Source: Nitrospirota bacterium (GTDB lineage: Bacteria; Nitrospinota; Nitrospinia; Nitrospinales; Nitrospinaceae). Taken from it: a stretch of DNA of 7,832 bases. The notes under the pieces are model-generated. The model ran no database searches, was not told the DNA's origin, and saw nothing but the letters and a program-made list of their open reading frames with translations. Shown here piece after piece: positions 1 through 7,326 of the stretch. Each line of letters begins with the position of its first letter. Position 1 is the first letter of the stretch. Position numbers and translations under genes: made by a program. Location of the stretch: the NCBI GenBank assembly GCA_003229345.1, contig QIDN01000005.1, forward strand, positions 1-7,832, in the 5' to 3' direction.

Positions 1-465
1 AGAGGGCTCCTGGATGGGCAAATCCACCCCAATGGCAGCGGCCATCGGTTCTTCAACCAGATACACTTCCCGGGCACCCGCTGACTCCGCGGAGTCGCGC
101 ACGGCCCGTTTCTCTACCTGCGTGATGCCGGAAGGCGCGGCAATCACCACCCGCGGCCGGACCAGCGATTTGCGATTGTTGTGGACCTTCTGAATAAAAC
201 TGCTGATCATTTGTTGTGTGACTTCAAAATGCGCAATGACCCCGTCTTTCATCGGGCGGATGGCTTCAATACTGCTAGGAGCCCGGCCCAGCATCTGCTT
301 GGCTTCCGCCCCGACCGCCTGCACTTCCTTGGTCTGAGTATTGATGGCCACTACAGAAGGTTCGCGCAGGCAGATTCCTTTATTTTTTACAAATACCAAG
401 GTATTGGCGGTACCAAGGTCAATGGCCAAATCGTCCGAAAACAAATCCCAAAAGAAGTTGAGCAC
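1..465 (-). CDS. mreB: Rod shape-determining protein MreB, N-terminal part (gene runs off the left edge)
   Basis: This is the bacterial actin homologue that polymerises on the inner face of the membrane and guides peptidoglycan synthesis during elongation. The 155 visible codons contain the actin-type phosphate-1 loop DLGTANT (residues 16-22), the MreB signature around RPMKDGVIAHF (70-80) and EEPMAAAIG (138-146). The sequence breaks off at the usual point before the phosphate-2 loop, so roughly half the protein lies outside the window. The start is taken as GTG at 465-463, giving MLNFFWDLFSDDLAIDLG. This matches the family length, and the hydrophobic first residues resemble the membrane-binding N-terminus of Gram-negative MreB. 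An in-frame TAG lies upstream and no in-frame ATG exists before residue 58. The Shine-Dalgarno is weak (GGA, 8 nt before GTG). The gene is divergent from the foldase gene and is probably driven by the promoter at 528-556. Identity is very secure; the exact start is a little less so. Confidence 0.95.
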   Translation of the reverse strand, partial: MLNFFWDLFSDDLAIDLGTANTLVFVKNKGICLREPSVVAINTQTKEVQAVGAEAKQMLGRAPSSIEAIRPMKDGVIAHFEVTQQMISSFIQKVHNNRKSLVRPRVVIAAPSGITQVEKRAVRDSAESAGAREVYLVEEPMAAAIGVDLPIQEPS

Positions 466-527
466 AACAGTTGTCCAGTTGAGGTTGATGGAAATTAAGT
501 TAAATAGTTGATTTTTCTAACAATAGC

Positions 528-556
528 CTTATATCAGTGGAGTAGGGAATTTGCAA
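528..556 (-). promoter_or_regulatory. Candidate sigma-70 promoter for mreB
   Basis: Read on the minus strand, TTGCAA (556-551, 4 of 6 matches to the -35 consensus) is followed after exactly 17 bp by TATAAG (533-528, 5 of 6 matches to the -10 consensus). Transcription would begin near position 521, leaving a leader of about 55 nt before the GTG start of mreB. The position and spacing are what a housekeeping promoter needs. No experiment supports it here. Confidence 0.5.
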
Positions 557-630
557 GACCCGGTGGCCCCGGGACCTCAAAAGAAGAGACTCGGGATTAT
601 TTTCAATGAAATAAGGTTAAAATAAACAGG

Positions 631-659
631 TTGCGAATTGATATCTGGTGGACTAACAT
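631..659 (+). promoter_or_regulatory. Weak candidate sigma-70 promoter for the foldase gene
   Basis: TTGCGA (631-636) and TAACAT (654-659) are separated by 17 bp, each matching its consensus hexamer at 4 of 6 positions. Transcription would start around 666, about 45 nt before the ATG at 710. A GGGAG Shine-Dalgarno at 696-700 lies 9 nt before that ATG. The surrounding 601-680 stretch is AT-rich compared with the flanking genes, as expected of a promoter region, but the hexamer matches are modest. Confidence 0.3.
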
Positions 660-709
660 ACGCAGTTTAAATTTTAACATCTTTTTGCAGGCCGTGGGAG
701 TGTAAATCC

Positions 710-2644
710 ATGCTCAACTATATTCGAAACAGCGGAATGGCCAAAGTCTTCTTATGGGGTATTCTTCTCGCCTTTGTCGCCACCATTTTCTATTCCTGGG
801 GAGCGGGCGGCCAGTTCGGGGGAGCCAATAAAACCGTCGCCACCGTCAACGGGATAGAAATCAAAGTCAATGAATTTGAACGCGCCTACGGCAATATCAT
901 CAATTTTTACCGCGAACAGTTTCGAGGCCAGTTTTCGGAAGAAATGGCGGCACAACTCAAGCTCAAGGAAAATGCTCTGGATGCTCTGATCCAGAACAGG
1001 CTGGTGGTTCTGGAAGCGAAAAAAATGAACCTGATAGTCAGCGATCAGGAGCTGGCGGAAAGTATTTCCAAGCAGCCTCAATTTCAAAAAGACAACAAAT
1101 TCAGCAGCAGTCTCTATCAAAACTATCTCCGTTTCAGTCGCGTCAGCACCAAGGATTTTGAGGATAGCCAGCGGAAAAATCTTCTTCGCGAAAAACTAGA
1201 AGGGGTCATTAAGGCTTCGACGCAAATATCTGAAACTGAAATACAGGAAGCCTATAAAAAAGAAAATGAAAAAATAAAATTCAAATATATTGGTTTTTCG
1301 AAGGATTATTTCAAGCCCGCCAGTCGCCCCTCGGACGAGGATATCCAAAAGTACTTTGAATCACACAAGAGCCAATTCGAAGTGCCTGAACAAATCCAGG
1401 TTCAGTACGTCAAATTAACTCCAAAAATGATCGAAGATACAATCGAAATTTACGAGGAAGACGTCAAAGACTACTACGATAGCAACCAAGCCAAATATTT
1501 TATCAAGAAACAATACAAGGCGAGCCACATCCTGATTAAAAGTGATACTTCCCTTCCATTCGGAGAAGACTTATCCGAAGAGGAAAAGGAAAAATTATTA
1601 AACGACGCCGACGAGAAAACCAAAATCAAAGCCGATGAAATCCTGAAACAAATCAAGGAAGGCGCTGATTTTGCTGAAATGGCGAAAAGGCATTCCGCCG
1701 ACACGGCGTCTGGAAACAACGGCGGTAGTCTGGGACAATTTTTCCAGGGAATGATGATTGCCGAATTTGAAGAAGCACTCGACCAGTTGAAACCCGGAGA
1801 GTTGGGTGGTCCCGTCAAAACCATGTTCGGCTTTCATATCATCCGTCTGGAGGAGGTGAAGGAGGAGCACTTGAAATCCCTGGCGGAAGTGCAGGAGGAA
1901 ATCAAAAAAACACTTAAAGAAGACAAGGCTCGGAAGCGCATCCGGAGAATCGCCAAAAAAATCCGGAAGGCCGCCGGAGTCGGCAACAATTTGACTCAAG
2001 CCGTTCTGGAATACAAAGCCGAAACCCAAACTACCGAATTCATATCAAGAAAAATCCACAATGTTCCCGAAATTGGAAATGAGCCCGAATTTTTCAATAC
2101 GGCATTTTCACTGGCAGGTGGGCAGTTGAGTGAGCCGATCAACACACCCGATGCTTCGTATCTGCTTAAAGTAATTACAAGAAAAGATCCTTACATTCCG
2201 GATGTGAATGAAGTTTTAAGAGAGGTCACCCAGGCAGTTGCCGAAGAGAAAAATAAATCAGCCACAGAAAATCAATTCAAGGCCCTTGGAGAACGGTTGA
2301 AATCTGAAAAGAATCTGGAACAACTAGCCAAGGAACTCAAGATGGATATAGAGGAAACTCCGTTTATCAGCCAATCAGATTCTATTCCCGGCATCGGCAA
2401 CATCCAGTCCATCAAAAACGCCGTGTTCCCGCTCCAACCGGGGGAAACCACCACCGGAGCCAGCCGGGGAGTCTACTACTTGATCCAAATGGTGGAGCGC
2501 GAAGCGGCAGGCCAGATCGGCCCGGAACAATCGAAAAAAATCTATACTCGCATCAAAAACGAAAAGGCCCGGGTGATTTTTCAGGAGTGGATGGAAAATG
2601 TTAAGGAAAACGCCGAAATCCTGATCGACCAGACTCTTCTGTAA
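710..2644 (+). CDS. Membrane-anchored periplasmic peptidyl-prolyl isomerase / foldase, PpiD-SurA type
   Basis: A 644-residue protein with the PpiD architecture. A short cytoplasmic N-terminus (MLNYIRNSGMAK) is followed by one membrane helix at about residues 13-30. Next comes a SurA-like N-terminal chaperone domain (about 43-180) opening with the typical VATVNGIEI. A parvulin (PPIC) domain spans about 267-382. The parvulin domain keeps ASHIL with His273, GGSLGQF (338-344), Phe353 and GFHIIRL with His376, so isomerase activity is plausible, although E. coli PpiD itself is thought to be mainly a chaperone. An acidic, charged insertion (about 278-312) lengthens its first loop. After it lies a strongly basic helical stretch (about 390-421), then two segments resembling the end of a parvulin domain (about 461-494 and 568-600). 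The expected role is assisting folding of exported proteins at the inner membrane. The ATG at 710 is supported by GGGAG 9 nt upstream. It is a single gene, divergent from mreB and convergent with the thiD-thiN gene. I leave the symbol blank because ppiD and surA-like names are both used for this architecture. Confidence 0.88.
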   Translation: MLNYIRNSGMAKVFLWGILLAFVATIFYSWGAGGQFGGANKTVATVNGIEIKVNEFERAYGNIINFYREQFRGQFSEEMAAQLKLKENALDALIQNRLVVLEAKKMNLIVSDQELAESISKQPQFQKDNKFSSSLYQNYLRFSRVSTKDFEDSQRKNLLREKLEGVIKASTQISETEIQEAYKKENEKIKFKYIGFSKDYFKPASRPSDEDIQKYFESHKSQFEVPEQIQVQYVKLTPKMIEDTIEIYEEDVKDYYDSNQAKYFIKKQYKASHILIKSDTSLPFGEDLSEEEKEKLLNDADEKTKIKADEILKQIKEGADFAEMAKRHSADTASGNNGGSLGQFFQGMMIAEFEEALDQLKPGELGGPVKTMFGFHIIRLEEVKEEHLKSLAEVQEEIKKTLKEDKARKRIRRIAKKIRKAAGVGNNLTQAVLEYKAETQTTEFISRKIHNVPEIGNEPEFFNTAFSLAGGQLSEPINTPDASYLLKVITRKDPYIPDVNEVLREVTQAVAEEKNKSATENQFKALGERLKSEKNLEQLAKELKMDIEETPFISQSDSIPGIGNIQSIKNAVFPLQPGETTTGASRGVYYLIQMVEREAAGQIGPEQSKKIYTRIKNEKARVIFQEWMENVKENAEILIDQTLL

Positions 2645-2718
2645 ATACCGGATGGCCGGATAGAAATCGGAGGCAGAATCTCCCCGCACTTGCATTGTGT
2701 AGCAGGAGTTCTTTGGGC

Positions 2719-2733
2719 CCAGCGTCACGCTGG
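2719..2733. terminator. Small hairpin between convergent genes, possible bidirectional terminator
   Basis: CCAGCG, TCA and CGCTGG form a perfect 6-bp GC-rich stem with a 3-nt loop in the 93-bp gap between the two convergent stop codons. It begins only 4 nt past the thiD-thiN stop and 74 nt past the foldase stop. Neither strand has a clear T-run after it, so it does not fit a standard intrinsic terminator. The call rests on position and the stem only. Confidence 0.28.
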
Positions 2734-2737
2734 CGGA

Positions 2738-4132
2738 TCAGCGCACCCGCCACGCATCCTTTTCACGCCCGGCAGGATTGGCTTCAACCAACCGGTGTAT
2801 CTTGAGGACTTTGTCAACCAGTTCGCCGATATCCCGCGCCAGCACACGGATCATCTCCTCCTTGCCCTGCCCTCCCAGGTCGTAGATAATATCCGGCACG
2901 TAACCACGATCAGTGATGGCTTTATGCGTCCCCCACTCTAACGAAGAGCCTTCCTGTTGCTTGACGCTTTTGGGTTCCCTGGCGCGATCGAACGATGCGA
3001 TCTTGAATTTCAGTTTCTTGCAGGCTTTTAAAATAGAATCGGTAAATTTTATGTTCATTACCGCCCGCATTTCAGGATCAAAGCGCATGGCGGTCAATAC
3101 GATTTTGGCGACATGTTGCGAGGCGCCGAATTGCGGTGCGGCCACAGTAAAAATATCGTTGCCATTTTTGACGATCCGTCCCGGAATAGCCGCCACATCT
3201 TCCGCTCCCTGAGCGCCGGGGAGACCGATCCCGATATTCGACTGCACCTCCGGAATCAACAAGCCGATTCGGTTTTCCTTCAACACATCTACCGCGGCAG
3301 ACAGGCCTTGAATCACTTGGAATCGTTTTTGTATTTTAAACAGAGACGCCATCGGGTCCACGCTTCCCGAGCCCTCTCCCCTCTCAACGCCGTTGGCAAT
3401 CCCCGCTGTCACCAGCCCTTTGGCCTTTTGAATCGCCGAGGGCACATCCAACCCCAGGGCCAGCCCCGATACGATGCCGGCAGAAAGCACGCATCCGGTT
3501 CCGTGCCAATCTTTTTTACCAATCCGTTCGCCTCCAAAAATAAAATGCCGTTTGCCGTCAAAGAAAAAATCGTCCGCATTATTTTTGGAATGCCCACCTT
3601 TGATCAATACGTTACGGGCTCCGAGTTTGCAAATCGCCCTGGCGGCTTTGATTTTGTCTTGTGATCGGGAAATGCGAATTCCAGACAGTATCTCCGCTTC
3701 GGGAATATTTGGCGTCACCAGCAACGCCAGCGGCAGGAGCTTCTCCTTGAGCGCTTCCACTCCTTTTTTGGAGAGCAGGGTCTTCCGGCTGGAGGATTGG
3801 ATCACCGGGTCCACTACCAGATTCTTGACCCGCGCCCGCTTTAACTGGCGAGCGATGCATTCCACCAGCGTCTCGTTGCCCAGCATCCCGGTTTTGACAG
3901 CGGCGGGTTTGGCGTCTTCCAGCACGGCTTTCAGTTGCGCCTCCACTTCTTCCGGTGACAGGTCGAAAGTGGCGTGCACGCCTTTGGAGTTTTGAGCGGT
4001 GATGGAGGTGATGACCGAAGTCGCAAACAACTCATGGGCGGAAATGGTTTTGATGTCCGCCTGAATACCGGCACCTCCACTAGAGTCTGAACCGGCAATT
4101 GTCAGTACTGATAGAACTTGTTTCATAGCCAT
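2738..4132 (-). CDS. thiDN: Bifunctional HMP/HMP-phosphate kinase (ThiD) fused to ThiN-type thiamine-phosphate synthase
   Basis: A 464-residue two-domain enzyme of cytoplasmic thiamine biosynthesis. Residues about 7-255 are ThiD, which phosphorylates hydroxymethylpyrimidine twice to HMP-PP. Visible motifs are TIAGSDSSGGAGIQAD (11-26), KTGMLG (70-75), DPVI (108-111), TPNIPEAEIL (140-149), the LIKGGH stretch (176-181) and GTGC with the catalytic-type Cys214. Residues about 275-447 form a ThiN domain, which joins HMP-PP to thiazole phosphate, giving thiamine phosphate. Arg319 and His340 are 21 residues apart, as are the Arg320 and His341 that I recall being essential in Pyrobaculum ThiDN; GASQHVAKIVLTAMR surrounds the histidine. 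ThiN replaces the unrelated ThiE and is best known from archaea. Two starts are possible, at 4132 (AAAGGA 4 nt upstream) or at Met3, 4126 (10 nt); I keep the first. It follows glmS after 104 bp, so it may have its own promoter. Confidence 0.92.
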   Translation of the reverse strand: MAMKQVLSVLTIAGSDSSGGAGIQADIKTISAHELFATSVITSITAQNSKGVHATFDLSPEEVEAQLKAVLEDAKPAAVKTGMLGNETLVECIARQLKRARVKNLVVDPVIQSSSRKTLLSKKGVEALKEKLLPLALLVTPNIPEAEILSGIRISRSQDKIKAARAICKLGARNVLIKGGHSKNNADDFFFDGKRHFIFGGERIGKKDWHGTGCVLSAGIVSGLALGLDVPSAIQKAKGLVTAGIANGVERGEGSGSVDPMASLFKIQKRFQVIQGLSAAVDVLKENRIGLLIPEVQSNIGIGLPGAQGAEDVAAIPGRIVKNGNDIFTVAAPQFGASQHVAKIVLTAMRFDPEMRAVMNIKFTDSILKACKKLKFKIASFDRAREPKSVKQQEGSSLEWGTHKAITDRGYVPDIIYDLGGQGKEEMIRVLARDIGELVDKVLKIHRLVEANPAGREKDAWRVR

Positions 4133-4169
4133 ACAATCCTTTAATCGAAGCTCAATGGGCCTTTCAAAG

Positions 4170-4178
4170 ATATTACCA
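4170..4178 (-). promoter_or_regulatory. Possible extended -10 promoter element upstream of the thiD-thiN gene
   Basis: On the minus strand TGGTAATAT gives a TGn extension plus TAATAT as a -10 hexamer, about 38 nt before the first ATG. No acceptable -35 hexamer occurs 16-18 bp upstream, so it would have to act as an extended -10 promoter. If real, it would let thiD-thiN be transcribed apart from glmS. The element is short and could occur by chance. Confidence 0.22.
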
Positions 4179-4198
4179 GCCGTTGAACTGAAGGGTTT

Positions 4199-4211
4199 GT
4201 TTGAATCAAAC
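4199..4211. repeat. Perfect 6-1-6 palindrome in the glmS to thiD-thiN gap
   Basis: GTTTGA, one central base and TCAAAC form a 13-bp perfect inverted repeat, 25 bp after the glmS stop. It lies just upstream of the possible extended -10 element. A loop of one base is too small for a good RNA hairpin, so a protein-binding operator is the likelier reading, but no known factor is recognised. An AT-rich 13-mer of this kind may also be chance. Confidence 0.3.
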
Positions 4212-4236
4212 GTTGGGGAGTGGTCCGTGCAACAGC

Positions 4237-6057
4237 CTAACCTACTGTTACGGATTTGGCAAGAGAACGAGGTTTGTCGACGTTTCTTTTCAGAGAGGTG
4301 GCCGTGAAATATGCTAACAGCTGGGCGATGACCATCTGAATCAGGGGTGCGATGACCGGTGGCACCGGCGGCAGAATCAATTCCTCGCTGAACAGGCTCT
4401 GGTTGCGGTTGCGCTCTTCGAAGTGAATTCCCAGCACATATCCATCCCGGGCGCGGATTTCCGCCACGCTGGCCAGGGTAGACTCATACAGGGCTTTCTC
4501 GGAACTGGGGGGGACGAATACGATGGAATTAATATCCGAGTCGATCATGGCCAGTGTGCCGTGCTTCAAAAATCCGCAGGGCATGCCCTCGGCATGTACA
4601 TAAGCGACTTCTTTCATTTTCAGGGCAGACTCCAGGGCGATCGGATAATACATCCCGCGGCCCAGATACAACCAATGTTTGACATTCCGGTGGCTGTGGG
4701 CGATCCGGTGAATAAAACCGGAGCGTTCGTTCAAAATACCTTCGATGATGCCCGGTAAAGACTTGAGTGATTCCATGTATCCATCATACTTTTTTTGAGT
4801 CAGGTTTTTATTTTTGACTCCCAACTTCAAAGCGGTGCGGGTCAACAGAATCATCTGAGCCAATGCCGCTTTGGTGCTGATCACGCAGATTTCCGGTCCC
4901 GATCCCTGAAGCACCGGACAGTCGACCATCCGGGAGAGAGTTGACCCCATCACATTCACAATAGCGCCGGTTTTTGCGCCGCGCGACTGGGCATGCTTGA
5001 GAGCAGATATGGTGTCATAGGTCTCCCCGGACTGGGAAGCGGCCAGCACAAAACTATCTTTGTCCGCTGGCGACAGGGATACAAATTCGTCCGAACTGAT
5101 GGCAGGAATGTACCTTCCCGCCAGCGAGGAAAATATATAGTTGGCATACATCGTCACATAATAAGTCGTCCCGACACCGACCAACTGGGTATTTTTGCTT
5201 TTATGGATCATTTCCACGAGGCAGTCGATGGTTCCCTCTTCCACTTCCATCGCATTCAAAACGGTCTGCGGCTGTTCGTAAATCTCCTTGAGCATGTAAT
5301 GCGGGTAGCCACCCTTTTTCGACGTTTCGCTATCCCATTCGATCCGCATGATGGGCTTGTCGACCTCTTCCATCGTAACAAAGTTTTTGACGGTGTAGCC
5401 GTCCTTCGAAACGATGGCATATTCGTCGTCATCGATAATCACCGCGTTTTTGGTGTGGTCGATGAACGCGTTGAAATCCGATCCGATGAACTTCACTTCG
5501 TCGCCGATACCCAGCATTAAAGGCGATTCCCTTTTGGCGCAATAAAGCTGATCGGGTTCATAATTACTGATAAAGGCCACCGCAAAGGTGCCTTCCAATT
5601 GCTTAAGAGTCAGTAACAGGCTGGCTTCGACATTCCCCGTTTTCTTATAGGCGTTTTCCAATAAGTGAGGAATAACTTCGGTATCGGTTTCCGACAGGAA
5701 CCGGTGCCCTTCCTTTTGGAGACGGTTTTTCAGCTCCAGATGATTGGAGATAATGCCATTGTGAATGACGGCGAAATTATTATCGCAGGATAAAAAAGGA
5801 TGAGTGTTGTTGCGGGTGACCTGTCCGTGTGTGGCCCAGCGGGTATGAGCGATGCCCAAATGAGAGGAATGCCTCAGAATGTTTTCTTTCTGATAAACAT
5901 CGCCCACGCCTCCCACATTTTTTTTGACGACGATGCTCTTCCCGTTCATCAAAGCCACGCCGCAGGAATCGTAGCCCCGGTATTCCAGATTACGAATGCC
6001 GTCGAACAAAACATTCGATATATCTTTCAAGCCGACGGCCCCGGTGATTCCACACAT
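4237..6057 (-). CDS. glmS: Glutamine--fructose-6-phosphate aminotransferase (isomerizing)
   Basis: GlmS makes glucosamine-6-phosphate from fructose-6-phosphate and glutamine, the committed step to UDP-GlcNAc. At 606 residues it is full length (609 in E. coli). The N-terminal glutaminase domain (about 2-220) starts MCGITGAVG, exposing Cys2 as nucleophile, and has HTRWATHG (71-78), HNG (99-101) and SETDTEVI (122-129). Two SIS sugar-isomerase domains follow (about 285-420 and 455-590), with SQSGET (341-346), Glu476, Lys480 and Glu483 in ALESALKMKE, His499 in LKHG, and the C-terminal loop DKPRSLAKSVTVG with Lys601. These correspond to E. coli Glu481, Lys485, Glu488, His504 and Lys603, so the enzyme should be active. 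The final residue is Gly where Glu is usual, a minor difference. The ATG is preceded by AGGAAG at 8 nt, which overlaps the stop codon of the upstream gene, pointing to translational coupling in a glm operon. Confidence 0.97.
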   Translation of the reverse strand: MCGITGAVGLKDISNVLFDGIRNLEYRGYDSCGVALMNGKSIVVKKNVGGVGDVYQKENILRHSSHLGIAHTRWATHGQVTRNNTHPFLSCDNNFAVIHNGIISNHLELKNRLQKEGHRFLSETDTEVIPHLLENAYKKTGNVEASLLLTLKQLEGTFAVAFISNYEPDQLYCAKRESPLMLGIGDEVKFIGSDFNAFIDHTKNAVIIDDDEYAIVSKDGYTVKNFVTMEEVDKPIMRIEWDSETSKKGGYPHYMLKEIYEQPQTVLNAMEVEEGTIDCLVEMIHKSKNTQLVGVGTTYYVTMYANYIFSSLAGRYIPAISSDEFVSLSPADKDSFVLAASQSGETYDTISALKHAQSRGAKTGAIVNVMGSTLSRMVDCPVLQGSGPEICVISTKAALAQMILLTRTALKLGVKNKNLTQKKYDGYMESLKSLPGIIEGILNERSGFIHRIAHSHRNVKHWLYLGRGMYYPIALESALKMKEVAYVHAEGMPCGFLKHGTLAMIDSDINSIVFVPPSSEKALYESTLASVAEIRARDGYVLGIHFEERNRNQSLFSEELILPPVPPVIAPLIQMVIAQLLAYFTATSLKRNVDKPRSLAKSVTVG

Positions 6058-6065
6058 AAAGTTGA

Positions 6066-6071
6066 CTTCCT
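6066..6071 (-). promoter_or_regulatory. glmS Shine-Dalgarno overlapping the upstream stop codon
   Basis: On the minus strand the sequence TAGGAAG contains both the TAG stop of the GlmU-like gene (6072-6070) and the AGGAAG ribosome-binding site of glmS, placed 8 nt before its ATG. Ribosomes ending the first gene would sit on the start site of the second, so the two proteins are probably translated in a coupled way. This arrangement also leaves no room for a glmS ribozyme between the genes. Confidence 0.6.
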
Positions 6072-7275
6072 ATTTGTTGGGCACGGAATAATGGGCGGGC
6101 AGAACCTTGCCCGGCGGAACAATGGTGCCGGGCTCAATGGAATTTCCCGCGCCGATGACGACATCGTCCCCGATGAACGCACCCAATTTCAGGATGCCCG
6201 TGTCTTTGACTTTCTTTTGATGCTTGACCTTGATGGTGCTCCAGTCCAACTGCCGGTTCACGGTCATGGTTCCGGCACCGATGTCCACATTCTCTCCCAG
6301 AACACTGTCGCCAATAAATGAGAGACGGCCGATATGGGAGTTTTTCTGCACCACGCAGTTTTTCAGTTCCACCCCGTAACCGACGGAGCAGTTGTCCCCC
6401 AGGGCGGTGTAACTGCGGAGCAGGGAATTGTTTCCGATGTAACATCCCTTGCCGATGGAACAGGGTCCCTCCAGCACGGCCCCCGCTTTAATAATTACAT
6501 CATCCTCAATGTGTACTGTTCCCGATACAGTGACGTTCGCCTCCAGAGTCACCGTTTTGGAAATCTTCGAATGCTCCCAGGAATCCATGATGATTTTATT
6601 GGCTCTCAAAATTTCCCAGGGATAGACCACGTCCATCCACTCGTCTTCCCACATGGAAGCCCGCAGGCCCTCGTCCTTGACCAGCGCCTTGATTGCCTTT
6701 TCCATGGATCGGCCATTTTTTTCCAGCAATCCAAAAAAACTTTCTGGCAGGATATACACCCCGGACAACACATAATTGCCGAGGTTATCGCCTTTCGGCT
6801 TCTCAATGATCTTGGTGATGTTCATGTTGGCGTTCAGAAATACATTGCCGAACATCTCGTTGGAAGGCGGCAGGCAAATGGAAGCCACCGGCCCCTTGAA
6901 GGCATGAAACGATTGCTGGGTTTTGGTGAAGATATTCTCCGCGGTCACAATATCCCCGTAAATCAGCAGGAAATATTCCCCCGGTAAAATTTTATCCTTG
7001 ACCTTCAGCACCGCATCGCCGATGCCGCCAGCCCGCTTCTGTTCCACATACTGAAGGTTCAAGCCGTTATGCACATGCTCGCCGACTTGCTCAATCAATT
7101 TTTCCTTCTGATGGCCCACCACCACAAAAATATCATTGATCCCCGCTTTCTGGAGCAGGTCGAGGCTGTGATCGAACAGATATTTTCCGGCCACACTGAT
7201 CATGGGATTGGGCCGGGTGTCGGTAAAAGGTCTAAGGTTGTCACCTTTACCAGCGGCGAGGATTACAGCTTTCAT
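6070..7275 (-). CDS. GlmU-like nucleotidyltransferase/left-handed beta-helix protein with altered active sites; probable pseudoenzyme
   Basis: A 401-residue protein with the layout of archaeal GlmU (Sulfolobus ST0452 is also 401 residues as I recall it). Residues 1-230 are a nucleotidyltransferase domain and about 240-395 a left-handed beta-helix of hexapeptide repeats, ending GAFIGDDVVIGAGNSIEPGT. The fold is clear, as are the metal-site Asp108 (YGDIV), IEKP (156-159) and Asp215 (WMDVVYPW). However, the signature GxGTRxxP...PKP reads GKGDNLRPFTDTRPNPM, so the catalytic Arg and Lys are Asn13 and Asn23. The sugar-binding Asn of NAG is Leu170. In the acetyltransferase site the motif HLxYxGD reads RLSFIGD, so the catalytic His is Arg317 and the Tyr is Phe320; Asn340 and Lys349 remain. 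By analogy with known enzymes both activities may be lost. It lies between a uridyltransferase-domain gene (51-bp gap) and glmS (12-bp gap), suggesting a structural or regulatory role in UDP-GlcNAc synthesis. A shifted substrate is the alternative. No strong Shine-Dalgarno precedes the ATG. Confidence 0.8.
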   Translation of the reverse strand: MKAVILAAGKGDNLRPFTDTRPNPMISVAGKYLFDHSLDLLQKAGINDIFVVVGHQKEKLIEQVGEHVHNGLNLQYVEQKRAGGIGDAVLKVKDKILPGEYFLLIYGDIVTAENIFTKTQQSFHAFKGPVASICLPPSNEMFGNVFLNANMNITKIIEKPKGDNLGNYVLSGVYILPESFFGLLEKNGRSMEKAIKALVKDEGLRASMWEDEWMDVVYPWEILRANKIIMDSWEHSKISKTVTLEANVTVSGTVHIEDDVIIKAGAVLEGPCSIGKGCYIGNNSLLRSYTALGDNCSVGYGVELKNCVVQKNSHIGRLSFIGDSVLGENVDIGAGTMTVNRQLDWSTIKVKHQKKVKDTGILKLGAFIGDDVVIGAGNSIEPGTIVPPGKVLPAHYSVPNK

Positions 7276-7326
7276 GGTTTAACTTTCGAATGCGGGTGAT
7301 TAGGGGAATCGATGGTGCCGGTCTGT

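Noticed and set aside
181..498. Plus-strand open frame of 105 codons at the left end
   Set aside because: It lies antisense to mreB, whose conserved motifs fill the same DNA, and it has no protein-family features of its own.
2646..2662. CCGG-ATGG-CCGG hairpin just after the foldase stop codon as a terminator
   Set aside because: The stem is only four base pairs, its outer bases do not pair and no T-run follows it.
3113..3995. Long plus-strand open frames opposite the thiD-thiN gene (up to 183 codons)
   Set aside because: They are antisense to a gene with clear family motifs over its whole length, show no recognisable domain and overlap one another; they are shadows of the real reading frame.
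6058..6160. glmS ribozyme upstream of glmS
   Set aside because: Only 12 bp separate glmS from the upstream stop codon, and the bases before that encode the conserved end of the GlmU-like protein, so there is no untranslated leader to hold a ribozyme.
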